Origin: Actinomycetes bacterium
GTDB lineage: Bacteria > Actinomycetota > Acidimicrobiia > Acidimicrobiales > RAAP-2
Direction: 5' to 3'
DNA: 45,638 nucleotides
NCBI GenBank assembly: GCA_021810205.1
Contig: JAJZJC010000014.1
Coordinates: forward strand, 1-45,638
The notes beneath the pieces are model-generated. The model made no database searches. It saw nothing but the letters and a program-made list of their open reading frames with translations, and was not told where the DNA came from. The first letter of the stretch is position 1; each line of letters begins with the position of its first letter. A program made the position numbers and the translations under genes. Shown in pieces: positions 9,798-17,281 of this stretch.

Positions 9798-10729
9798 AGG
9801 GCCAGCAGGGCGTCGACCCCGTCGACGATGAGGTGGGGCCGGCGTGCCGCGCCGAGGTGGTCGAAGGAGCCTGCGTGGCCCGTTCCCGAGTTCACTGCGA
9901 CCGCGAACGCACCGCCCCTGCGCGCCATGGGCACCTCGAGCTCGGGGTCGTCTCCGACCACGGCGAGCTCGCGTGGCCGGACGCCGAGCCGGTGCAGCGC
10001 GGTACGCAGCGCGTGGCGCGAGGGCTTGCCCACGATCGTCGGGCGCACGCCGGTCAGGTCCTTGATGACCGCGCAGATGGCGCGCGAGGTGCCGATGGCC
10101 CTGCCCTCCGCACTGGCGAAGAACAGCGACTGGCTGGCGCTGTAGAAGGCGGCGCCGTCCCACACGGCGTTGGCGGCCGCTTCGAGGTGGTCCATGCCGA
10201 ACTCACGGAACCAGCCGACGAACACCGCGTCGACCTTCGGGTGCCCTTCGGGGGGGAGCACCTCGATGCCCGCGTCGACGAGCGGACCGCTGACCCCGTC
10301 GCCGCCGAGCACCATCACCCGCTCGTGGCCTGCCCGCACGCAGACCTCGGCGGCGGATGACGCCGGCGTCAGCACCGCGTCGTCGGCGAGGTCGAAGCCG
10401 ATGCTGCGCAGGACCGCCGCCTGCGCAGCCGGTGGCCGTGCGGTCCCGTTGGTGAGGACTCCCACCGCGACGCCGTCACGATGGAGCGCGTCGACGAGCT
10501 CGAGAGCGCCGGGGAGGGGCGTGAGCCCGTGGTTCCGCCGGTCGCCGAGCACCAAGGTGCCGTCGAGGTCGAGCAGGAACGCTCGCAGCTCGCGCAGGCG
10601 CGAGACGGCCTCGGGGTCGTGGGCACCGGGCGTCCCTGCGAAGCCGGCGGCGCCAGCCGGCGTCGCAGCGGGAGCAGCGGGAGCAGCGGGAGCAGCGGGA
10701 GCAGCGGGAGCAGCGGGGTCAGCGGGCAT
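9779..10729 (-). CDS. HAD-superfamily phosphatase (NagD-like), candidate aroylacetate-phosphate phosphatase
   Basis: A 316-residue haloacid-dehalogenase-fold phosphatase. After a Pro/Ala-rich N-terminal tail come motif I (FLLDLDGTLVLG, Asp54 and Asp56), motif II (VLTNGTAR), motif III Lys in VGKPSRHAL and motif IV (VVGDDPELEV), with a type II cap as in NagD/pyridoxal phosphatases. ATG 10729 is chosen because GAGGTGG lies just upstream; ATG 10753 would also be in frame. It overlaps the carboxyltransferase gene by 11 bases and is the last gene of the - strand run. In the Hpe and Acv pathways a phosphatase removes the phosphate from the carboxylated phospho-aryl ketone; this gene is placed to do that (inference). 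Confidence 0.8.
   Translation of the reverse strand: MPADPAAPAAPAAPAAPAAPAATPAGAAGFAGTPGAHDPEAVSRLRELRAFLLDLDGTLVLGDRRNHGLTPLPGALELVDALHRDGVAVGVLTNGTARPPAAQAAVLRSIGFDLADDAVLTPASSAAEVCVRAGHERVMVLGGDGVSGPLVDAGIEVLPPEGHPKVDAVFVGWFREFGMDHLEAAANAVWDGAAFYSASQSLFFASAEGRAIGTSRAICAVIKDLTGVRPTIVGKPSRHALRTALHRLGVRPRELAVVGDDPELEVPMARRGGAFAVAVNSGTGHAGSFDHLGAARRPHLIVDGVDALLALYRSAG
10665..10725. repeat. 9-bp tandem repeat (AGCAGCGGG) inside the HAD gene
   Basis: About six consecutive copies of AGCAGCGGG, with slight decay at both ends, lie at the 5' end of the phosphatase gene. Read on the - strand they code Pro-Ala-Ala steps in residues 5-22, a flexible tail before the HAD core. The unit is a multiple of three, so copy-number slippage would change tail length without a frameshift. 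Nothing suggests a role in catalysis. Confidence 0.85.
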
Positions 10730-12209
10730 GGGCCACCTCGAGGTCGTCTGCACGGCCGCGAAGGTGCAGCCGCATCCCAGGTCGGTCGATCGCGAGCTCG
10801 GTCATCGCCGGGCGGCGGCCGAGCTCGTCGAGCAGGGCGAGCACCGGGCGGAGCTCTGGGTTGTAGTGCCGTGCGGCAGGTCGCGCCGCCACCATCGCGT
10901 CGACATGGGCGCCCGGCATCGTGGCGCGCAGGATGAGCTCCTCGTCGCCGACCCCGGGGAAGCGGCGTCGCAGCTCGGCGACCGACGGTGGCGGCGGCTC
11001 GGCCTCGAGCTCCCTGGCGCGAGGGCGCGAGAGGATCTTGTCCATCACGCCGGGGTCGACCGGAGAGGTCGGGCGGCCGAAGCGGGCGAGCACGTAGCGG
11101 ATCACCTCGTCGGGGACGTTCTCGTAGCGCGCAGGGCTCACGACGTTGTAGAGCGCCTGCGTGCACACCATCTGGGGGAACGGGGTCACCATGATGGGGT
11201 AGCCGAGCTCGGCACGGACACGCGAGACCTCGTCGATCACGTCGTCGAAGCGATCTTCGAGGCCGACCTCGCGCAGCTGGCGGCGCGTCGTCGTGAGGAC
11301 GCCACCGGCGACCTGGTGGCGCAAGAACGCGGCGTCGTAGTCCTGGGGCACCCCGACAGGCAGGCCCTCGGCCGCGGCCAGCTCGGAGAAGTACCCGGCG
11401 ACGAGCCCGAGGGCCCGGTCGTCGATGTCGACGGTGTGGCCCAGCTCGCGCAGGTTCGCCACCACCCGTTGGGCGTCGGGAAGCGACGAGCCGTTCGAAA
11501 GCGGGCCTGGTGCCACGTGGAGGACGTCGACCCCCAAGTCGGGTGCCCTCGGGTAGGTGATCGGCGAGAGCCCGATCGTGCAGTGCGAGTGCAGCTCGAG
11601 CGGCTTGCCACCGAGCGCGGCGTCGACCGCGGGGATGAGCGTGCGGGCGCGCTCGGGGTCGAGCATGCCCGTGGGATCCTTGATGTAGGCCCGGTCGAAA
11701 TTGCGGTCCTCTGCGATCACCCGCGCGATGCCGGCGTAGAAGGCGTCGTCGTGGACGGGGCTGAGGGTGAAGGTGAGCGCGCCCATCACCTCGGGCGCCC
11801 CGGCACGCTTGATCATCGCAGCCGACCGCCGCATCGCTGCGACGTCGTGCATGGGGTCGAGCACGATGAAGCGGGAGATGCCCGCCATGACGAGGCGGTC
11901 GTAGATGAGCTGCATGAGCTCCTGGCTGGACTCTTCCCAGGAGATGAACCGGAAGCCGGTCCCGATGAACTGCAGATGCGTCGTCGGCGCCGCGGCCCGG
12001 GTGAGACGGATGCGCTCCCAGGGGTTCTCCTGGTGCATGCGCACCGCGATCCCCATGAACGTGGACGAGATGTAGTCGAGGGCGTGGTAGCCGACACGCT
12101 CGAGCAGTGGCGCGGCCTGCAGGATCTGGGGCGTCCGGAGGCCGGTGGCGCTCCAAAGGCACTGGTTGCCGTCTCGGATCGAGACGTCCACGAGGCGGAC
12201 TTCAGCCAT
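10719..12209 (-). CDS. Biotin-dependent carboxylase, carboxyltransferase subunit (HMGL/PYC_OADA type), HpeCBA/AcvCDE-like
   Basis: A 496-residue carboxyltransferase of the pyruvate carboxylase/oxaloacetate decarboxylase/transcarboxylase 5S fold. The barrel shows SIRDGNQ (metal Asp13), FDRAYIKDPTGM (Lys177, the carbamylated metal-bridging Lys) and LHSHCTIGLSP (metal His207 and His209). The pocket strand MVTPFPQMVCTQALYNV replaces the usual PGGxxSN of pyruvate enzymes, hinting at a different acceptor. The C-terminal half has the PYC_OADA helices. It overlaps the biotin carboxylase gene by 8 bases and the phosphatase gene by 11. Next to a split phosphotransferase it best fits the Hpe/Acv carboxylase, which carboxylates 4-phospho-acetophenones at the methyl group. 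Substrate is inferred from context. Confidence 0.82.
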   Translation of the reverse strand: MAEVRLVDVSIRDGNQCLWSATGLRTPQILQAAPLLERVGYHALDYISSTFMGIAVRMHQENPWERIRLTRAAAPTTHLQFIGTGFRFISWEESSQELMQLIYDRLVMAGISRFIVLDPMHDVAAMRRSAAMIKRAGAPEVMGALTFTLSPVHDDAFYAGIARVIAEDRNFDRAYIKDPTGMLDPERARTLIPAVDAALGGKPLELHSHCTIGLSPITYPRAPDLGVDVLHVAPGPLSNGSSLPDAQRVVANLRELGHTVDIDDRALGLVAGYFSELAAAEGLPVGVPQDYDAAFLRHQVAGGVLTTTRRQLREVGLEDRFDDVIDEVSRVRAELGYPIMVTPFPQMVCTQALYNVVSPARYENVPDEVIRYVLARFGRPTSPVDPGVMDKILSRPRARELEAEPPPPSVAELRRRFPGVGDEELILRATMPGAHVDAMVAARPAARHYNPELRPVLALLDELGRRPAMTELAIDRPGMRLHLRGRADDLEVAHAR

Positions 12210-13578
12210 TGGTGGTCACCTCCACGGGGGCAGTGGCGTCGGCTCCGAGGAGCCGGCCGAGCCAGCCGGTGTCGACGCCGCCGGCGCGCAGCTCGGCGTC
12301 GGCCACGAGGCGGCGGTGCAAGGGGATGGTCGTGGGCACGCCCTCGACGACGAAGCGGTCGAGCGCCCCGGCGAGCCGATCGAGCGCTGCCTGCCGGTCC
12401 GGCCCCCAGGCGATGAGCTTGGCGACCAGCGAGTCGTAGTAGGGCGGCACCACCGAGCCGCGCTGGACGGCCGTGTCCACCCGGATGCCCTCGCCGGCGG
12501 GGAGCCGCAGGTTCGTGATCTTCCCGGGGCCCGGGGCGAAGTCACGGTCGGGGTCCTCGGCGTTGATCCGGCACTCGATGGCATGGCCGGTGAGCACGAC
12601 GTCGTCCTGACGGAGCGTGAGGGGGCGCCCCTCTGCGACGTAGAGCTGCGCGGCGACGAGGTCGAGCCCGCTCGTCGCCTCGGTCACCGGATGCTCCACC
12701 TGGATCCGGGGGTTCACCTCGAGGAAGGAGAACGTGGCGCGGTCGACGTCGACCAGGAACTCGACGGTGCCGAGGCTGCGGTAGCCGAGGTGCCGGCCGA
12801 GCCGGACCGCCGCGTCGTGCATGGCCGATCGCAGGTCGTCGGGGAGGCCCGCGCCGGGTGCCTCCTCGACGAGCTTTTGATAGCGGCGCTGGACCGAGCA
12901 GTCCCGCTCGCCGATGTGCAGGACCCGCTCGCCGTCCGCGAGGAGCTGCACCTCGACGTGGCGCCCCCGCGCGACATAGCGCTCGAGGTAGACGCGGCTG
13001 TTGCCGAACGCCCCGCCGGCCTCCGCCATCGAGAGCTCGAGGGCGTGGGGGAGTGCGGCGGTGTCCGTGACGAGGCGCATCCCGCGCCCGCCGCCGCCCC
13101 CGACGGCCTTCACGAGGACCGGCAGGCCGGTGTGCTCGAGCATCGCCTCGGCCTCCGTCGGGCTCGTGACCTCGCCGCCAGGGAGGATCGGGAGCCCGGC
13201 GGCGATCGCGGCCTCGCGTGCCTGCAGCTTGTCGCCGAGCGCGCGTAGGTGCTGGGCGGCAGGCCCGACGAAGAGGAGGCCGGCTCGCGCACAGGCATCG
13301 GCGAGGGCCGGGTTCTCCGACAAGAAGCCGTAGCCGGGATGGACCGCGTTCGCCCCCGACGTGAGCGCCGCGCGCACCACCGCCTCGACGGAAAGGTAGC
13401 TCGTCTGGGGGAGCGCTGGCCCGAGGCGCACCACCCGGTCGGCGCGCCGAGCCGCAGGGGATTCGAGGTCGGCATCGGACGCGGCGAGGACGGTCTCGAT
13501 GCCCAGTCGCTCGCACGTACGCAGGATGCGCATGGCGATCTCCCCGCGGTTGGCGACGAGCAGGCGGCGGATCCTCAC
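12202..13578 (-). CDS. Biotin carboxylase subunit (ATP-grasp)
   Basis: A 458-residue biotin carboxylase, complete over N-terminal, ATP-grasp and C-terminal lobes. It opens IRRLLVANRGEIAMRILRTC. It carries HPGYGFLSENPALADAC, the glycine-rich ATP loop KAVGGGGGRGMRLV, ERDCSVQRRYQKLVEEAP, the metal-binding/catalytic EVNPRIQVEHPVTE and ECRINAEDP. It carboxylates biotin with ATP and bicarbonate, passing it to the carboxyltransferase via the carrier. GTG 13578 is chosen because it overlaps the stop of the carrier gene (GTGA); an upstream ATG at 13632 would add a Gly/Arg/Ala tail lying inside the carrier gene. Length equals AccC. A housekeeping acetyl-CoA carboxylase role is less likely given the adjacent PYC-type carboxyltransferase. 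Confidence 0.92.
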   Translation of the reverse strand: MRIRRLLVANRGEIAMRILRTCERLGIETVLAASDADLESPAARRADRVVRLGPALPQTSYLSVEAVVRAALTSGANAVHPGYGFLSENPALADACARAGLLFVGPAAQHLRALGDKLQAREAAIAAGLPILPGGEVTSPTEAEAMLEHTGLPVLVKAVGGGGGRGMRLVTDTAALPHALELSMAEAGGAFGNSRVYLERYVARGRHVEVQLLADGERVLHIGERDCSVQRRYQKLVEEAPGAGLPDDLRSAMHDAAVRLGRHLGYRSLGTVEFLVDVDRATFSFLEVNPRIQVEHPVTEATSGLDLVAAQLYVAEGRPLTLRQDDVVLTGHAIECRINAEDPDRDFAPGPGKITNLRLPAGEGIRVDTAVQRGSVVPPYYDSLVAKLIAWGPDRQAALDRLAGALDRFVVEGVPTTIPLHRRLVADAELRAGGVDTGWLGRLLGADATAPVEVTTNG

Positions 13579-14153
13579 GGCTTGCCCGGTGCCGGCGCGT
13601 CCAGCGCGTCCGGCGCGTCCGGCGCGAGCCACAGCAGCACCGCGCCGAGGTCGGCGGGCTCGTTGTTGGCGACTGCGAAGTCGACCACGGTGCCCGCGGC
13701 ACCCGCGCGCACCGGGTTCATGAGCTTCATCGTCTCCAAGATGGCCACGACCGTCTCGGGCTCCACATGGTCACCCGCCTCGACGAAGGGCGGCTCCCCG
13801 GGCTTGGGGGCGCGGTAGAAGACGCCAGGGAGCGGCGCGCGGACCGCCACGAGCCCCTCGCGCGCCGGTCCGGCATCGGCCGGTGCGGCATCGGCCGGTC
13901 CGGCATCGGCCGGTCCGGCATCGGCCGTGCCGTCGTCGGGCAGGTCGTCGAGCGCCTCTTCGTCGGGTGCGCCGGCGCCCGAGGCAGACTCGACGAGGCG
14001 CACCTCGCCGCGGGCTTCGTGCTCCTGCGTCCATCCGCCCACCCCGCGCCGCAGGCGCAGCGCGAAGCGGTCGGTCTCGAGGTGCAGCTCGTCGTACGCG
14101 GTCGAGTCGAGGAGCTTCAAGATGTCCTCGACGTCCTCACGCGTCAGGTTCAC
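13575..14153 (-). CDS. Biotin carboxyl carrier protein
   Basis: A 192-residue carrier. The N-terminal helix NLTREDVEDILKLLDSTAYDELHLE followed by a strand pair resembles the AccB N-terminus. Residues 75-100 form a flexible linker of Ala-Asp-Ala-Gly-Pro-like repeats, coded by 15-bp tandem repeats at about 13867-13930. The biotinyl domain has PLPGVFYRAPKPGEPPFV and the biotinylation motif ILETMKLMNPV (Lys143; Glu-Thr replaces the common Glu-Ala before Met-Lys). A short Pro/Ala/Asp tail follows. GTG 14153 is the only start consistent with the AccB-like N-terminus; the long upstream frame is non-coding. It sits 22 bases after the ATP-grasp kinase gene and overlaps biotin carboxylase by 4 bases. 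Confidence 0.9.
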   Translation of the reverse strand: MNLTREDVEDILKLLDSTAYDELHLETDRFALRLRRGVGGWTQEHEARGEVRLVESASGAGAPDEEALDDLPDDGTADAGPADAGPADAAPADAGPAREGLVAVRAPLPGVFYRAPKPGEPPFVEAGDHVEPETVVAILETMKLMNPVRAGAAGTVVDFAVANNEPADLGAVLLWLAPDAPDALDAPAPGKP

Positions 14154-14175
14154 CCCCGGCCCTCTCGTGCCGTGC

Positions 14176-15231
14176 TCATGCGCGTCCCATCGCCTCGATG
14201 ACGTGGTCGAAGGCCCGAGCCTTGGGCGCAGCGATCGGCTCCGCCGACTGCTTCGCCCATGCCGTCTCGGGCCGGCTCTGGAGCAGGTACAGCCCGTCGC
14301 CCGACGCCGGGTCGGCGGCGACCGCCCACTCGACATCCTGCGCGCGCCCGTAGTGCGCCTCCAAGGTGCGCGCGAGCGAGAGGAGCCGGGCGAGCTCCTC
14401 GTCGCTGACGCTCGGCACCGCGCGCAGGTCGGGGGGGACCTCCTCGTCGAGCACCCCGCCGCCCACGCGGTCGGGCACGTGGCGGCGCAGCTTGTCCGAG
14501 ATGCGGCGACGGACCACCTCGCCGGTCACCTTGCTCAACGTGAAGGAGTCCGGCGTCACCTCACCGCCGACGATCGCCGAGCCAAGGCCCCAGGCCGACT
14601 CGATGGCGACGACGGAACGGTCGCCGGTGCTCGGAGAGCGCGTGAACATGACGCCCGAGCTCCGGGCCTCGACCATCTGCTGGACGACCACGGCCATCGC
14701 GGCGTCCTCCTCGGCGATGTGGCGCTGGAGGCGGTAGCACACCGCCTCGACGGAGAAGAGGCTGGCCCAGCACGCTCGGAGGCAGTCGACCAGCGAGGTC
14801 TCGTCTCGCACCCACAGGTGGGTGTCCTGGAGCCCGGCAAAGCTCGCGTCGGCGGCATCCTCGCCCGTGGCGCTCGAGCGCACCGCGACCGGCCTCGGCG
14901 TGTGGTCGCCGTCGAGGCGCCGGTAGTGCTCGAGGAGGCCCGCTTCGATGGCTGGCGGGAGCGGCCGCGTCGTGATCGCCTCGCGCAGCGGCGCCGTCGC
15001 CATCTCGACCCCCCTGTGGTCCTGGGGGTCCACGCCGGCGATCGTCGCCGTGAAACGCCGCTCGGCATCGATCTCGGCGAGCACCTCGCGAAACGCCGTG
15101 GTCGTCACGACGTAGCCGGGTGGCACGGGCAGCCCGAGGCGCACCATCTCACCGAGGCTCGCCCCTTTCCCGCCCACGAGCGCGACGTCGTCGCGTCCCA
15201 CTGTGTCGAGCGAGATGACGAGGTCGCTCAT
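14176..15231 (-). CDS. ATP-binding subunit of a split PEP-synthase-like phosphotransferase (HpeI/AcvB/phenylphosphate-synthase beta-like)
   Basis: A 351-residue PPDK_N ATP-grasp protein without the swivelling His domain. It has DVALVGGKGASLGEMVRLGLPVPPGY, VAVRSSATGEDAADASFAGLQDTH, SSGVMFTRSPSTG, ESAWGLGSAIVGGEVTPDSF and YLLQSRPET, i.e. the complete nucleotide site of PEP synthase and rifampin phosphotransferase. In phenylphosphate synthase and the HpeHI/Acv kinases such a subunit of about 40 kDa uses ATP (to AMP and phosphate) to phosphorylate the His of a partner subunit, which then phosphorylates the phenol. The partner is encoded just upstream (15312-17126). ATG 15231. Intact; it is the only such ATP-grasp subunit in the window. 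Confidence 0.85.
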   Translation of the reverse strand: MSDLVISLDTVGRDDVALVGGKGASLGEMVRLGLPVPPGYVVTTTAFREVLAEIDAERRFTATIAGVDPQDHRGVEMATAPLREAITTRPLPPAIEAGLLEHYRRLDGDHTPRPVAVRSSATGEDAADASFAGLQDTHLWVRDETSLVDCLRACWASLFSVEAVCYRLQRHIAEEDAAMAVVVQQMVEARSSGVMFTRSPSTGDRSVVAIESAWGLGSAIVGGEVTPDSFTLSKVTGEVVRRRISDKLRRHVPDRVGGGVLDEEVPPDLRAVPSVSDEELARLLSLARTLEAHYGRAQDVEWAVAADPASGDGLYLLQSRPETAWAKQSAEPIAAPKARAFDHVIEAMGRA

Positions 15232-15311
15232 GACGACTTTCCCATGGCGCGCGGTCTCCCCCTTGCGACGTGTGTGTCCCTGCGTGCGACCGGCGGCATC
15301 CCTCGGCGCGG

Positions 15312-17126
15312 TCAGGACAAGATAACTACGAGCCCGCGATCGCCGTCCACTCGGAGACGATCGCCGGTCTTGATCCGCCTGGTGGCCGAGCCGGTGCCGA
15401 CGACGGCCGGCATCCCGTACTCTCGCGCCACGATCGCCGCGTGCGACATCATGCCGCCGCTGTCGGAGACCGCAGCCTTGATCTTGCCGAACACGGGCCC
15501 CCAGCTCGGGCTGGTCACCGGGCAGACGAGGATCTCGCCCCCTTCGATCTGGTCGATCTCGTTCACGCTCATGAGGACGCGCGCCACGCCTTCGACGACA
15601 CCCGGTGAGGCGGCGAGACCCTGGACCTGCGCCGAGCTCGAGTCCGCGGCCTCCACCCACGTGCGGATGGTGTCCGAGGTGATACCCCACAGGAGCTTCA
15701 CGGCCGGGTCGTTCAGCGCCTCGGGCACCGGCCCGAGCGCCGGCGGTGCGGGCCAGGTCGCGAGCACCTCGAGCATGGCCTTACGCTCGGCGACGAGCGC
15801 CTTCACGGCGTCGGTGCCCACGGGTGCCGACCCGGCCGCCCAGGCGAGCATCACGTTCGCGAGCTGCTGCTCGACCTCGTGGTGCTGGAGCTGGAACACG
15901 TCCTCGGCGTCCTCGAGCACCCCGAAGCGCACCAGGAGCTTGCCGAACTCGCGGATCTTGGCGAAGAACTGGGTCACGAACCAGTGCTCGCAGAAGAACT
16001 TGTGCTCTTCGATGTAGGGGAAGGTCGTCCGGCAGAGGCCGAGCATCTGGTCGAACGCGGCCCGCTCTTGGTCGCTCGAGAGCAGCGCGCGGTAGCGGTT
16101 GGCCACCTCCTCTCGCTCCTCTTTCAGTCGCTCGGTCGGGCGACGCAGGTCCTCCCCGGCGCGCACCCGCTCGACGTAGCGCGAGAGCCCGGCGAGCGGC
16201 ACCCTGGGGTCGTCCCGCCAGCTGCGGTGGTGGTGGTACATGCCGTCGCCGGTCGAGACGTGGAACCACGGGATCGAGCTCTTCTCCCACTCGGCGAGCC
16301 AGGCGGTACCCGCGTCGCCCCGCTCGGCGACCTGGGCGAACACGGTCGTGGGCTCCGAGTCGTCGGTGAGCAGGTCGTCGACCCCGAGCTCGACGGCCAG
16401 GCGCGCCAGGCGCTTCAGTTCCTCGTCGGGCCGGTACATGATCACGTCGATGCCCGCGACCATGCGGGCGACTGTCTGCTCGGGGATCTCGGGGAACGCC
16501 GCGGTGACGAACTCGGAGAACACGACGTACGCACCGAACGCCAGCATCACGAACTCGATGTGGTGGTTCCACACGATCGAGTACAGGTCGATCACGCGGT
16601 GGTACCGCTCGCGTACGAGGTGGTTCGTCGCGAACCCCCGGCCCGAGGTGACGACCTCCTCCTCGTCGAACTCGCCGAGCTCGGGGACCTCGATCGCCTC
16701 GAGCTCGTCGATCACTGCCTGCATGCGCTGCTTCCACTCGGCATAGAGACGGTCCCAGTGCTCGTAGTAGTAGCCCGCACGGCGCTGGAAGATCTCGAGT
16801 CGCCGGCCGATCTCCGCGGGGTCGGTCACCGGGTTCGCCGCGAGGTAGACCCGACCGTTCACGATCCGGTACTCGATGCCGAGCGTCGCGGGGAATACGA
16901 AGATGCGCGCCGTGTTCGCGCCGATCGCCGAGTAGGCGACCTCGGCGCTGAGCCCGTCGAACGCGGGGACGGGCTCGGGGTAGTGGGTGGCGTTGTAGAA
17001 CCAGAACTTCGCGTCGTCTTCGGGCTGAAAGCGCGAGAACGGCGCGTACATCGACGCCCACTGTTCGGCGCCGGGTGCATCGGCGATCTCCGAGGGCAAC
17101 GGGAAAGGAGCCCGATGTTCCGACAT
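15312..17126 (-). CDS. Phosphohistidine/substrate subunit of split phosphotransferase, copy 1 (HpeH/AcvA-like)
   Basis: A 604-residue PEP-utilising-enzyme family protein of about 67 kDa. Residues 1 to about 500 are a helical domain rich in aromatic and acidic residues (YYYEHWDRLYAEWKQ, IEFVMLAFGAYVVF, TGDGMYHHHRSWRDD), taken as the phenol-binding part. The C-terminal swivelling domain has GVVEGVARVLM and SDSGGMMSHAAIVAREYG, with His562 in SHAA as the phosphorylated residue. Size and layout match the 70-kDa subunit of phenylphosphate synthase and HpeH/AcvA. It lies upstream of the ATP-grasp subunit on the same strand. A close paralogue lies at 19012-20835. The upstream 155-base gap (17127-17281) has a GCGCGCGG-rich stretch and no coding signal. 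Confidence 0.84.
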   Translation of the reverse strand: MSEHRAPFPLPSEIADAPGAEQWASMYAPFSRFQPEDDAKFWFYNATHYPEPVPAFDGLSAEVAYSAIGANTARIFVFPATLGIEYRIVNGRVYLAANPVTDPAEIGRRLEIFQRRAGYYYEHWDRLYAEWKQRMQAVIDELEAIEVPELGEFDEEEVVTSGRGFATNHLVRERYHRVIDLYSIVWNHHIEFVMLAFGAYVVFSEFVTAAFPEIPEQTVARMVAGIDVIMYRPDEELKRLARLAVELGVDDLLTDDSEPTTVFAQVAERGDAGTAWLAEWEKSSIPWFHVSTGDGMYHHHRSWRDDPRVPLAGLSRYVERVRAGEDLRRPTERLKEEREEVANRYRALLSSDQERAAFDQMLGLCRTTFPYIEEHKFFCEHWFVTQFFAKIREFGKLLVRFGVLEDAEDVFQLQHHEVEQQLANVMLAWAAGSAPVGTDAVKALVAERKAMLEVLATWPAPPALGPVPEALNDPAVKLLWGITSDTIRTWVEAADSSSAQVQGLAASPGVVEGVARVLMSVNEIDQIEGGEILVCPVTSPSWGPVFGKIKAAVSDSGGMMSHAAIVAREYGMPAVVGTGSATRRIKTGDRLRVDGDRGLVVILS

Positions 17127-17281
17127 GGCAGTTCCCCCCGAGGTTCGCTTCGCACGACGGCCGTGCCGCGGATCATCCCATGGCACTGCCACCCGCGCAA
17201 CAGTTTCCTTCGGCCCCGCAGCGCGCGCGGCGCGCGCGGCGCGCATGAGCGCCTGGCGCGTGGCGCGCGCGGTGGGACATC

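Noticed and set aside
10719-14153. A pyruvate carboxylase or acetyl-CoA carboxylase operon
   Set aside because: The carboxyltransferase is PYC-type rather than AccD-type, its pocket strand differs from pyruvate enzymes, and the genes are interlocked with a split phenol kinase and a phosphatase.
14176-17126. A phosphoenolpyruvate synthase broken into two genes by a frameshift
   Set aside because: Both parts have their own starts, are separated by 80 bases, lie in an order opposite to PEP synthase (phosphohistidine subunit first), and lack the PEP/pyruvate-binding barrel. They match the split phenylphosphate-synthase/HpeHI layout instead.
17221-17244. GCGCGCGG-rich stretch as a possible Z-DNA or structured RNA element
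   Set aside because: Such runs are expected by chance in very GC-rich intergenic DNA, and no stem with defined ends was found.
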